From NCBI GenBank assembly GCA_002787615.1, contig PCXJ01000045.1, forward strand, positions 186-9,165: 8,980 bases of DNA, in the 5' to 3' direction. The notes below the pieces were generated by a model. That model ran no database searches and was not told where the DNA came from. It saw only the letters and a program-made list of their open reading frames with translations. This stretch comes from Alphaproteobacteria bacterium CG11_big_fil_rev_8_21_14_0_20_44_7. GTDB taxonomy: Bacteria; Pseudomonadota; Alphaproteobacteria; Rickettsiales; 21-14-0-20-44-7. How positions within the stretch are numbered: the stretch's first letter is position 1; each line of letters begins with the position of its first letter. Below are positions 1 through 6,442 of this stretch, piece by piece. The position numbers were made by a program, and so were the translations under genes.

Positions 1-43
1 ATAAAACGCTGTTAATTACTAGCACATTACGATAAAACAAACC

Positions 44-1327
44 CTACCTTTTGTCAATACTTACGAATTCGCGCTGTTTATAGCCGGTATATAGCTGACG
101 CGGTCTGCCGATTTTTTGCAGCGGGTCTTCTATCATCTCTTTCCATTGCGAAATCCAACCAGCCGTACGTGCCAAGGCAAACATCGGAGTGAACATTTCC
201 ACCGGAATCCCCATTGCTTTATAGATAATTCCTGAATAGAAATCGACATTTGGATAAAGCTTGCGCTCAACGAAATATTCATCCTCCAAAGCCACGCGTT
301 CCAATTCCAGCGCCACGTCCAGCAATGGGTCGCTCTGCATACCAAGCTCCTCAAACACATCATGCGCCGCTTCTTTTAGCACTTGCGCACGCGGGTCAAA
401 GTTCTTGTAAACCCTATGACCAAATCCCATCAAGCGCACGCCTTCTTCCTTATTCTTCACGCGCTCAATAAATTTCGGGATATTCCCTACTGTGCCAATT
501 TCGTCTAACATCACCAGCACCGCTTCATTTGCGCCACCATGTGCAGGCCCCCAAAGTGAAGCAATTCCCGCCCCGATACAGGCAAATGGATTCGCACCGG
601 ATGAACCTGCCAAACGCACCGTAGAAGTGGAAGCATTTTGCTCATGGTCGGCATGTAAAATCAGCACCTTATCCAAGGCACGCGCCACTTTTGGGCTAAC
701 GTGATATTCCTCACAAGGAGTTGCAAACATCATATCAATAAAGCGCGGAGTATATTCCAGCTTATTTTTCGGATAGATAAACGGTTGATTTATCGAATAT
801 TTATATGCCATCGCACACAATGTCGGAATTTTGGCAATCATACGATAAGCAGAGAGCTGACGTTGGTCAGGGTCACGAATATCAAGGCTATCATGGTAAA
901 AAGCGGAAAGTGAAGCAAACGCACCGGCCAGAATCGCCATCGGATGTGAGCGCCGTGGGAAACCACGATAGAAGAAGTTCATCTGTTCCTGCACCAAGGT
1001 GTGATAGGTTATTTCATGCTCAAATTTCGCCTTTTCTTCAGCATTTGGCAATTCACCCATTAACAACAAATACGCAACTTCCAGAAAAGTGCAATTATTT
1101 GCCAACGCATCAATATCATAACCACGATAACGCAAAATCCCCTTATCGCCGTCAATGAAAGTGATTTTTGATTCACATGAAGCGGTGGACATAAAGCCGG
1201 GGTCAAGCGTGAAACGGTCAGTTTCCTTGTATAATTTTGTGATATCTATAACTTCCGGCCCTTCTGTAGCCTGCATTATCGGAAGCTCAACATCTTTACC
1301 GTTTATCGTAAGCTTTGCGTTTGACAT
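44..1327 (-). CDS. gltA: Citrate synthase, type II hexameric-like, complete
   Basis: This enzyme condenses acetyl-CoA with oxaloacetate to give citrate, the entry step of the TCA cycle, in the cytoplasm. The 427 residues match the length of the E. coli enzyme. Catalytic signatures are present: LILHADHEQN (222-231), WGPAHGGANEA with H263, GFGHRVYKNFDPR with H304, and VDFYSGI with D362, corresponding to the E. coli H264/H305/D362 set. The C-terminal GRPRQLYTG (407-415) carries a substrate-binding arginine. Residues R162, K166 and C205 line up by eye with the NADH allosteric site of the E. coli enzyme, so NADH inhibition is possible but inferred. The start ATG is well supported by AGGAGA at 1333-1338, six bases upstream. 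The gene ends in TAG. It lies 127 bp downstream of maeB on the same strand but has its own regulatory region, so it is probably transcribed separately or from two promoters. The call is essentially certain. Confidence 0.98.
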   Translation of the reverse strand: MSNAKLTINGKDVELPIMQATEGPEVIDITKLYKETDRFTLDPGFMSTASCESKITFIDGDKGILRYRGYDIDALANNCTFLEVAYLLLMGELPNAEEKAKFEHEITYHTLVQEQMNFFYRGFPRRSHPMAILAGAFASLSAFYHDSLDIRDPDQRQLSAYRMIAKIPTLCAMAYKYSINQPFIYPKNKLEYTPRFIDMMFATPCEEYHVSPKVARALDKVLILHADHEQNASTSTVRLAGSSGANPFACIGAGIASLWGPAHGGANEAVLVMLDEIGTVGNIPKFIERVKNKEEGVRLMGFGHRVYKNFDPRAQVLKEAAHDVFEELGMQSDPLLDVALELERVALEDEYFVERKLYPNVDFYSGIIYKAMGIPVEMFTPMFALARTAGWISQWKEMIEDPLQKIGRPRQLYTGYKQREFVSIDKR

Positions 1328-1332
1328 AAAAT

Positions 1333-1338
1333 TCTCCT
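1333..1338 (-). promoter_or_regulatory. Ribosome binding site of gltA
   Basis: On the minus strand this reads AGGAGA, with a 5-base spacer of A and T before the ATG at 1327. It is the strongest Shine-Dalgarno sequence in the window next to an annotated start and fixes the gltA start. Confidence 0.85.
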
Positions 1339-1361
1339 GTTACCTGTGTATCGTGGTTGCG

Positions 1362-1376
1362 TGTTGCGGCGCAACA
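1362..1376 (-). promoter_or_regulatory. Putative operator, PhaR/PhbF-like palindrome, gltA leader
   Basis: The minus strand reads TGTTGCGCCGCAACA, a perfect 7+1+7 inverted repeat about 35 bases upstream of the gltA start. It fits the word TG(N)TGC(N)3GCAA, which I recall as the published PhbF site of Herbaspirillum; PhaR/AniA are the alphaproteobacterial counterparts that control polyhydroxybutyrate and carbon flow. A near copy lies in the maeB leader at 3763-3777, with the same symmetry and orientation. An extra half-site, GTTGCG on the plus strand, sits at 1356-1361. If the -10 at 1393-1398 is right, the site lies just inside the transcript, a repressor position. An RNA hairpin is an alternative reading, but the shared bases argue for protein binding. 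Confidence 0.6.
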
Positions 1377-1392
1377 TTAGCTTTATGTCAGC

Positions 1393-1424
1393 ATCATATG
1401 ATAACAAGATTAATTTAGTGTTAA
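1393..1424 (-). promoter_or_regulatory. Candidate gltA promoter with CtrA-type box
   Basis: On the minus strand TTAA-CACTAAA-TTAA (1410-1424) is an exact TTAA-N7-TTAA word, the consensus for the alphaproteobacterial cell-cycle regulator CtrA. Eleven bases downstream is TATGAT (1393-1398), a five-of-six match to a sigma-70 -10 element. No good -35 stands at the usual distance from it, as is typical of promoters activated by CtrA bound over the -35 region. A different pairing, TTAACA (1419-1424) with TATCAT (1398-1403) and a 15-base spacer, is also possible. The region is AT-rich, so a chance match to TTAA words is a real risk. Confidence 0.4.
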
Positions 1425-1454
1425 GTAAATCACAAAAAAATTGAGCAATGTTGA

Positions 1455-3719
1455 TTAAATACTCGCCAAGGCGGCGGCGTTTAGGATATCACTCACTTTT
1501 GCACCCATCGGGATGATTTGCGCGTGCTTTTCCAAACCTTCCAACACGGGGCCAACCACCGTTCCGCCGGAAAGCTGCTGTAATAGCTTGCTCGAAAGGT
1601 TCGCAGCGTGCAGGTTCGGCATAATCAGGATATTCGCAGGGCCACTCAGGCGGCAAAACGGGTAAAGCTTCATCAAATCCGGGTTCAGCGCGACATCAAC
1701 CGCCATTTCACCGTCATATTCAAAATCTACCTTGCGGCTATCAAGAATACTCACTGCCTCACGTATACGCTCGGCTTTTTCAAGCTGTGGCATCCCAAAA
1801 TTTGAGTATGAAAGAATCGCAACGCGTGGCTCATGGCCGAATTTGCGGGCTTTTGCCGCCGTCATACAGGCGATATCGGCAAGCTGCTCTGCGGTTGGCA
1901 CTTCATGCACGTTAGTGTCAGACATAAACAAAGTGCGGTTTTGCGCCAAAATCATCGACATACCGAACACGGTTTTTTCTTCCTTAGGGTCAAGCACCAG
2001 CATTATATCCTGCAATGAGCGCGTATAGCCACGCACAAGGCCGGTAATCAGCGTATCGCCATCGCCGCAAGAGAGCATGCAGGCGGAGAATGTATTCCTA
2101 TCATTTTTGACCATACGAATCACATCACGCTGCAAATAGCCTCTGCGCTTTAGCCTGTCATAAAGGAAATCAATATATTCATCGACTTTTTTGCTTAGTG
2201 AGGCATTAGTAATTTCCAATTTCTCGCGGTCAGCAGTTTCAGAGAAACCTAGCTTATCCATAGTTTCATTGATTTTCTTTTCACGCCCGACCAAAATCGC
2301 CTTACCATAACCGTTATTCACCCATTGCATAGCAGCGCGAATGGTTTTTTCCTCTTCGCCATCAGCAAAAATCACTTTTTTCGGTTTTTCATGCAATTGT
2401 TCGAAAATCAGGCTCATTGAGTTCGCAGTTGGATTTAACCTGCCCTGCAAACGCTTTTTATATTCATCATAATCTTCAATCGGCTTGCCCGCTACACCGC
2501 TTTTTTCAGCCGCTTTTGCAACTGCAATCGGAATTGTATAAATCAAGCGTGGATCAAATGGAGTCGGGATAATATAATCCGGACCATAGACCATTTTGCG
2601 CCCTTGATAAGCAACTGCAACCTCGTCCGGCACATCTTCACGCGCCAATTTTGCCAAAGCTTTTGCGGCAGCAATTTTCATTTCTTCATTGATTTTTGTT
2701 GCCCTAACATCAAGCGCCCCACGGAAAATATATGGGAATCCCATAACATTATTCACCTGATTGTTATAGTCGCTGCGTCCAGTGGCAACAATCGCATCGT
2801 CACGCACTTCAGCAACTTCTTCCGGTGTGATTTCCGGATCAGGGTTGGCCATAGCGAAAATAATCGGATTTTTCGCCATACCTTTAACCATTTCTTTTGT
2901 AACTGCGCCCTTAGCAGAAAGCCCTAGGAATACATCAGCTCCTTCTAACGCTTCACCCAGAGTACGACGCTCGGTTTTCACCGCATATGCTGATTTCCAC
3001 TGATTCAAATCATCTCTATCTTTATGGATAATTCCGGTACGGTCACAAAGATAATAATTCTTCACACCCATTGAAATCATCAAATCGAGGCAAGCAATTC
3101 CGGCAGCACCGGCACCATTTACCACCACGGTCATATCTTCAATTTTACAGCCTTTTATATCAGCCGCATTTATCAGACCTGCCGCACAAATAATCGCAGT
3201 TCCATGTTGGTCATCATGGAAAATCGGGATATCCATGAGTTCTTTTAATCTTTGCTCAATAATAAAACATTCCGGCGCGCCGATATCTTCCAGATTTATT
3301 CCGCCCCAGCTTGGCCCTAAATAGCGAACTGCATTTATGAATTCATCAACATCCGCCGTATCAACCTCAATGTCTACCGCATCAATATCGGCAAAACGCT
3401 TGAATAGCACCGCTTTTCCTTCCATCACTGGTTTTGAAGCAAGCGCGCCTAATTTACCCAAGCCAAGCACCGCCGTTCCGTTGGAAATCACCGCGACGAC
3501 ATTACCTTTTGCGGTATAATCATAAGCAGTTGCTGGGTCTTCCGCAATTTCAAGACAAGGAGCAGCAACACCTGGGGAATATGCCAGAGCTAAATCACGC
3601 TGAGTCAGAAGCGGCTTTGTCGGCGCTAACGCAACCTTACCGGGCACTCCGTCTCTCATATGGTATCTTAAGGCTTCTTCCTCAAAATGCGTTCTCTGTC
3701 TGTTTTTACTTCCTGTCAT
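1455..3719 (-). CDS. maeB: NADP-dependent malic enzyme with phosphotransacetylase-like domain
   Basis: This enzyme oxidatively decarboxylates malate to pyruvate and CO2, giving NADPH for biosynthesis. Its 754 residues are close to E. coli MaeB (about 760). The malic domain (about 15-430) shows LAYSPGVAAPC with the catalytic Tyr47, EGKAVLFKRFADID with a probable base Lys102, and metal-ligand motifs INLEDI (141-146) and FHDDQHGT (167-174). A dinucleotide-binding fold follows at VVVNGAGAAGIACLD (198-212), then FAMANPDPEITPEE (288-301). Residues about 446-754 form a phosphate acetyl/butyryltransferase-like domain (KKVIFADGEEEKTIRAA; ANILIMPNLHAAN). In known MaeB-type enzymes that domain binds acetyl-CoA and mediates allosteric inhibition rather than catalysis. 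The sequence does not prove the cofactor, so NADP is inferred from the family. The start ATG is preceded by AGGG (3728-3731) with 8 bases between. The gene is divergent from mutS. Confidence 0.96.
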   Translation of the reverse strand: MTGSKNRQRTHFEEEALRYHMRDGVPGKVALAPTKPLLTQRDLALAYSPGVAAPCLEIAEDPATAYDYTAKGNVVAVISNGTAVLGLGKLGALASKPVMEGKAVLFKRFADIDAVDIEVDTADVDEFINAVRYLGPSWGGINLEDIGAPECFIIEQRLKELMDIPIFHDDQHGTAIICAAGLINAADIKGCKIEDMTVVVNGAGAAGIACLDLMISMGVKNYYLCDRTGIIHKDRDDLNQWKSAYAVKTERRTLGEALEGADVFLGLSAKGAVTKEMVKGMAKNPIIFAMANPDPEITPEEVAEVRDDAIVATGRSDYNNQVNNVMGFPYIFRGALDVRATKINEEMKIAAAKALAKLAREDVPDEVAVAYQGRKMVYGPDYIIPTPFDPRLIYTIPIAVAKAAEKSGVAGKPIEDYDEYKKRLQGRLNPTANSMSLIFEQLHEKPKKVIFADGEEEKTIRAAMQWVNNGYGKAILVGREKKINETMDKLGFSETADREKLEITNASLSKKVDEYIDFLYDRLKRRGYLQRDVIRMVKNDRNTFSACMLSCGDGDTLITGLVRGYTRSLQDIMLVLDPKEEKTVFGMSMILAQNRTLFMSDTNVHEVPTAEQLADIACMTAAKARKFGHEPRVAILSYSNFGMPQLEKAERIREAVSILDSRKVDFEYDGEMAVDVALNPDLMKLYPFCRLSGPANILIMPNLHAANLSSKLLQQLSGGTVVGPVLEGLEKHAQIIPMGAKVSDILNAAALASI

Positions 3720-3735
3720 GTTCTATGCCCTGATT

Positions 3736-3748
3736 TTTAAGTCTTAAA
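3736..3748. repeat. Small AT-rich palindrome in the maeB leader
   Basis: TTTAAG-T-CTTAAA is a perfect 6+1+6 inverted repeat between the putative operator and the maeB ribosome binding site. It is too AT-rich and too tightly looped to be a stable RNA hairpin. It could be a protein site or chance, and no second copy was seen. Confidence 0.3.
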
Positions 3749-3762
3749 TTATGCGCTTGCTA

Positions 3763-3777
3763 TGCTGCAACGCAGCA
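3763..3777 (-). promoter_or_regulatory. Putative operator, PhaR/PhbF-like palindrome, maeB leader
   Basis: The minus strand reads TGCTGCGTTGCAGCA, a 6+3+6 perfect inverted repeat centred about 51 bases upstream of the maeB start. It differs from the gltA copy (1362-1376) at four of 15 positions, all transitions. The two changes in the arms (positions 3 and 13) are compensatory, so symmetry is kept. It lies roughly at +19 to +33 relative to the start predicted from the TTGACA/TAGATT promoter, suiting repression. Because the region is divergent, an effect on mutS is possible but not required. Confidence 0.6.
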
Positions 3778-3802
3778 CATACTTTGCGTTTTGGAAGCCG
3801 AC

Positions 3803-3830
3803 AATCTAACCATCTTAACAAAAATGTCAA
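3803..3830 (-). promoter_or_regulatory. Sigma-70-type promoter of maeB
   Basis: On the minus strand a perfect -35 TTGACA (3825-3830) is followed after 16 bases by TAGATT (3803-3808), four of six matches to the -10. Transcription would start near 3796, giving a leader of about 75 bases that contains the palindromic operator at 3763-3777. This is the best-looking promoter in the window. Confidence 0.6.
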
Positions 3831-3851
3831 AGGGAATTTGCTTTTCAATGG

Positions 3852-3880
3852 TTGAATAGAAAAAGGCAAAATGCTATTAA
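3852..3880 (+). promoter_or_regulatory. Candidate mutS promoter, giving a near-leaderless mRNA
   Basis: TTGAAT (3852-3857), a 17-base spacer and TATTAA (3875-3880), with a TG extension two bases before the -10 (TGC-TATTAA), form a plausible extended sigma-70 promoter. The expected start falls near 3887-3890, at or within a few bases of the mutS ATG. That would explain why no usable Shine-Dalgarno sequence precedes this ATG. Each hexamer is only a four-of-six match, so this is a moderate prediction. Its -35 stands back to back with that of maeB, 21 bases apart. Confidence 0.4.
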
Positions 3881-3948
3881 TCGAAAGTAATGACAGCAAA
3901 ACTCACACCGATGATGCAGCAATATATGGAGCAGAAAGAGCGCTATAG
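3871..3948 (+). other. Possible short upstream ORF overlapping the mutS start
   Basis: An ATG at 3871 has a good ribosome binding site (AAAAGG at 3861-3866, four bases before it). It opens a 25-codon frame ending in TAG at 3946-3948, out of frame with mutS (offset +1) and overlapping its first 19 codons. It begins MLLIESN. It may be a chance frame, a regulatory leader peptide coupled to mutS, or a sign of a base-count error here. If the near-leaderless promoter is correct, this ATG is not even transcribed. Confidence 0.15.
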
Positions 3949-6442
3949 CGATACGCTGCTTTTTTTCCGCATGGGTGATTTTTTTGAGATGTTCTTTGAT
4001 GATGCCGTAACAGCCGCAGGAATCCTCGACATTGCCCTGACCAAGCGTGGCGCGAAAGACGGCGATGATATTCCGATGTGCGGTGTTCCTGCGCATTCTT
4101 ATGAACCATATCTGCATAAGTTAATCAATGCAGGATATAAAGTGGCGATTTGCGACCAGTTGGAAAGTCCGGAAGAAGCGAAAAAACGTGGATATAAAGA
4201 GATTGTGCGGCGGGAAGTAGTGCGGGTTATCACGCCCGGAACGATTACCGAAGAAAATCTGCTGGAAGCCAAAAAATCAAATTATCTGATGAGCTTGGCG
4301 AAATCCGGCACTGAATACGGCGTGGCGTGGATTGATATTTCCACGGGCAGTTTTTTCAGTGCAAATGTTTCACGTGAAACATTCGGCAATGAGTTGGCGC
4401 GCATAAATCCATCCGAAATCTTGCTGGCTGATGATTTGCTCTATGAAGAGAATTTTTATGAAACTTACAATGAATGGAAAAGCAAACTCTCCCCGCAAGC
4501 CTCAAATATTTATGAGTTCAAACGTGCCGAGAATAAGCTCAAAAGCTTTTACAAAGTCATTTCACTGGAAGGCTTCGGGGCATTAACCCGCGCGCAAATC
4601 TGCGCTTGTGGCGGCTTGCTGGAATATATTGAACTTACGCAAAAGGAAGCCCTGCCTAGCCTGCAATTTCCACGTCAATTTGATGCAAAGCATTATATGC
4701 AGATTGATTTCAATACGCGGCGCAATTTGGAGATTTTACAGCCAATATTTGCCAACTCTCCCAGCCTATTACAGATTATTGACCGTACCAAAACTTCCGG
4801 CGGTGGCAGATTGTTATATAGCTGGCTTTCCGCCCCGCTAATTTATGCCGAGGGTATTAATGCGCGGCTGGAAGCGGTTGATTTCTTTTTTGAAGAAACT
4901 GATTTACGCGGAAAATTACGTGAAAAACTAGGGCAATTTCCCGATATTGAGCGTGCCCTCGCCCGTATTTCTATGGGACGCGCTACACCGCGTGATATGC
5001 TGATAACCAGAAACGCACTTTTGGCCGCCACGGAAATCAAAAATTTGCTGAATACGAAAAAATTGCCAAAATTGCTGGCAGATAACATTGCCGATATCAA
5101 TCCACTACCCACTCTGCTAAACAAGCTAATTGAGGCATTCCGCGATGAAGTCGGAGTACATTTGAATGATGGGAATTTTATCCGCCCCGAATATAATTCT
5201 AATTTACAAAACCTTATCAACATTCGTGACCATAGCCGCAAATTAATTACTGAATTGAAGGAAAAATATGCACTAACTTCGGGGATTAACAACCTCAAAA
5301 TCAATCATAACAACATTCTTGGTTATTATGTTGAAGTTACCGCACAAAATGCCGGAAAGCTGAGCGAAGAATTTATTCACCGCCAGACCATGGCGAATGC
5401 GATGCGCTTTACTACGGCGGAATTAAACGAGCTGCAAACAAAAATCATCAATGCGCGGAATGAGGCTTTGCAGTTGGAATTGCAGATATTTGCTGAATTC
5501 GCCGAGGAAATCCGCCAGAATGCCGAGATATTAATGAGAACCGCGCGGGCAATTGCATTTTCTGATGTTATATGCGGGTTTTCCGAGCTTGCCGCACAGA
5601 ACAACTATACTAAACCGAAAATTGATGATTCAGATGCATTTACGCTTGTCGCCGCCCGTCATCCGGTGGTGGAAACTGCAACAGAATTCGCTGCGAATGA
5701 CTGCGATTTGAATTCAGCGCAGAATCTATGGCTATTAACCGGCCCTAACATGGCAGGCAAATCCACCTTCTTACGACAAAATGCGCTGATTACGATTATG
5801 GCGCAATGTGGCTCATATGTTCCGGCCAAATCGGCGCATATTGGCTGCGTGGATAAGATTTTCAGCCGCGTTGGGGCATCGGACAATCTTTCACGCGGGC
5901 AAAGCACATTTATGGTTGAGATGGTGGAAACCGCAGCAATCCTCAATCAGGCAAGCGCAAAATCTCTGGTGATATTGGATGAAATCGGACGCGGAACAGC
6001 AACTTATGACGGGCTTTCCATCGCTTGGGCAGTTTTGGAATATCTGCATAATATCATCAAATGCCGCGCAATCTTTGCCACTCATTATCACGAGCTGACC
6101 AAATTGGAGCTGGAGCGCATCTCATTGCATAGTATGAAGGTGAAGGAATGGAATGATGAGATTGTGTTTTTGCATCAAGTTGGCAAAGGCGCTGCCGACA
6201 AATCCTATGGAATTCATGTTGCAGAACTGGCAGGATTGCCGAAATCAGTCACGAATCGCGCGAAAAAAATCCTCAATCGGCTGGAATCACAATCAGAAGG
6301 GAATGAATATTTACCGCTTTTTGAACAGGCGGAGAATATGCAGGTACAAATCAATCCGCTTGATGATATCAACCCAGATGAGCTATCGCCTAAACAAGCG
6401 CTGGAGGTTTTGTATAAATTAAAATCCGAGTCGCAAAGCTGA
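3890..6442 (+). CDS. mutS: DNA mismatch repair protein MutS, complete
   Basis: This protein recognises mispaired bases and small loops after replication and, as an ATP-driven sliding clamp, recruits MutL. The 850 residues are close to the 853 of E. coli. The N-terminal TPMMQQY and GDFFEMFFDDA (29-39) contain the mismatch-wedging Phe31-x-Glu33. Connector, lever and clamp domains follow, and the ATPase domain has Walker A GPNMAGKST (618-626), DNLSRGQSTFMVEM (665-678), Walker B LVILDEIGRGT (693-703) and FATHYHEL (729-736). GIHVAELAGLP (774-784) belongs to the dimerising helix-turn-helix part. YLPLF (807-811) resembles a beta-clamp-binding peptide, an inference. A stop codon at 3878-3880 limits the frame, so ATG 3890 is the only reasonable start, although no good ribosome binding site precedes it. 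A parS-like palindrome lies in codons 159-164. The stop TGA abuts the stop of the opposing gene. Confidence 0.98.
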   Translation: MTAKLTPMMQQYMEQKERYSDTLLFFRMGDFFEMFFDDAVTAAGILDIALTKRGAKDGDDIPMCGVPAHSYEPYLHKLINAGYKVAICDQLESPEEAKKRGYKEIVRREVVRVITPGTITEENLLEAKKSNYLMSLAKSGTEYGVAWIDISTGSFFSANVSRETFGNELARINPSEILLADDLLYEENFYETYNEWKSKLSPQASNIYEFKRAENKLKSFYKVISLEGFGALTRAQICACGGLLEYIELTQKEALPSLQFPRQFDAKHYMQIDFNTRRNLEILQPIFANSPSLLQIIDRTKTSGGGRLLYSWLSAPLIYAEGINARLEAVDFFFEETDLRGKLREKLGQFPDIERALARISMGRATPRDMLITRNALLAATEIKNLLNTKKLPKLLADNIADINPLPTLLNKLIEAFRDEVGVHLNDGNFIRPEYNSNLQNLINIRDHSRKLITELKEKYALTSGINNLKINHNNILGYYVEVTAQNAGKLSEEFIHRQTMANAMRFTTAELNELQTKIINARNEALQLELQIFAEFAEEIRQNAEILMRTARAIAFSDVICGFSELAAQNNYTKPKIDDSDAFTLVAARHPVVETATEFAANDCDLNSAQNLWLLTGPNMAGKSTFLRQNALITIMAQCGSYVPAKSAHIGCVDKIFSRVGASDNLSRGQSTFMVEMVETAAILNQASAKSLVILDEIGRGTATYDGLSIAWAVLEYLHNIIKCRAIFATHYHELTKLELERISLHSMKVKEWNDEIVFLHQVGKGAADKSYGIHVAELAGLPKSVTNRAKKILNRLESQSEGNEYLPLFEQAENMQVQINPLDDINPDELSPKQALEVLYKLKSESQS
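4366..4381. other. parS centromere-like site (ParB binding) within mutS
   Basis: TGTTTCACGTGAAACA is an exact match to the conserved bacterial chromosomal parS consensus TGTTNCACGTGAAACA, known from Bacillus, Caulobacter and others. The flanks extend it to a perfect 20-bp palindrome (4364-4383). ParB loads here as a CTP-dependent clamp and spreads, and ParA and SMC/MukB-type condensin then act in origin segregation. The site lies inside the mutS frame, covering residues N-V-S-R-E-T in a variable loop region, so the protein tolerates it. Known parS sites often lie inside genes and cluster near oriC. A 16-bp exact match is very unlikely by chance in 9 kb. No parA, parB or dnaA is in the window. 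Confidence 0.88.

Noticed and set aside
1209..1215. GTGAAAC, half of a parS site, in gltA
   Set aside because: The other arm does not match, and a 7-base word is uninformative.
1431..1454. Run of seven A (1434-1440) just downstream of maeB, a possible U-tract terminator
   Set aside because: The sequence between the maeB stop and the run can form only a 4-bp stem with a 2-base loop (ATTG-CT-CAAT), too weak for an intrinsic terminator.
4843..5304. 153-codon open frame antisense to mutS
   Set aside because: It lies wholly within the unmistakable mutS frame, is rich in Ser/Arg/Ile as expected of a shadow frame, and resembles no family.
5848..5856. DnaA-box-like CGTGGATAA in mutS
   Set aside because: It is a single site with a mismatch to TGTGGATAA, within coding sequence and without clustering. 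A lone near match is expected by chance, so it is not evidence of oriC here.
6061..6075. TGCCGCGCA within mutS, a TGC-N3-GCA word
   Set aside because: It lacks the outer arms of the 15-bp palindrome, is inside a gene, and such a 6-base word is expected about twice per 9 kb.
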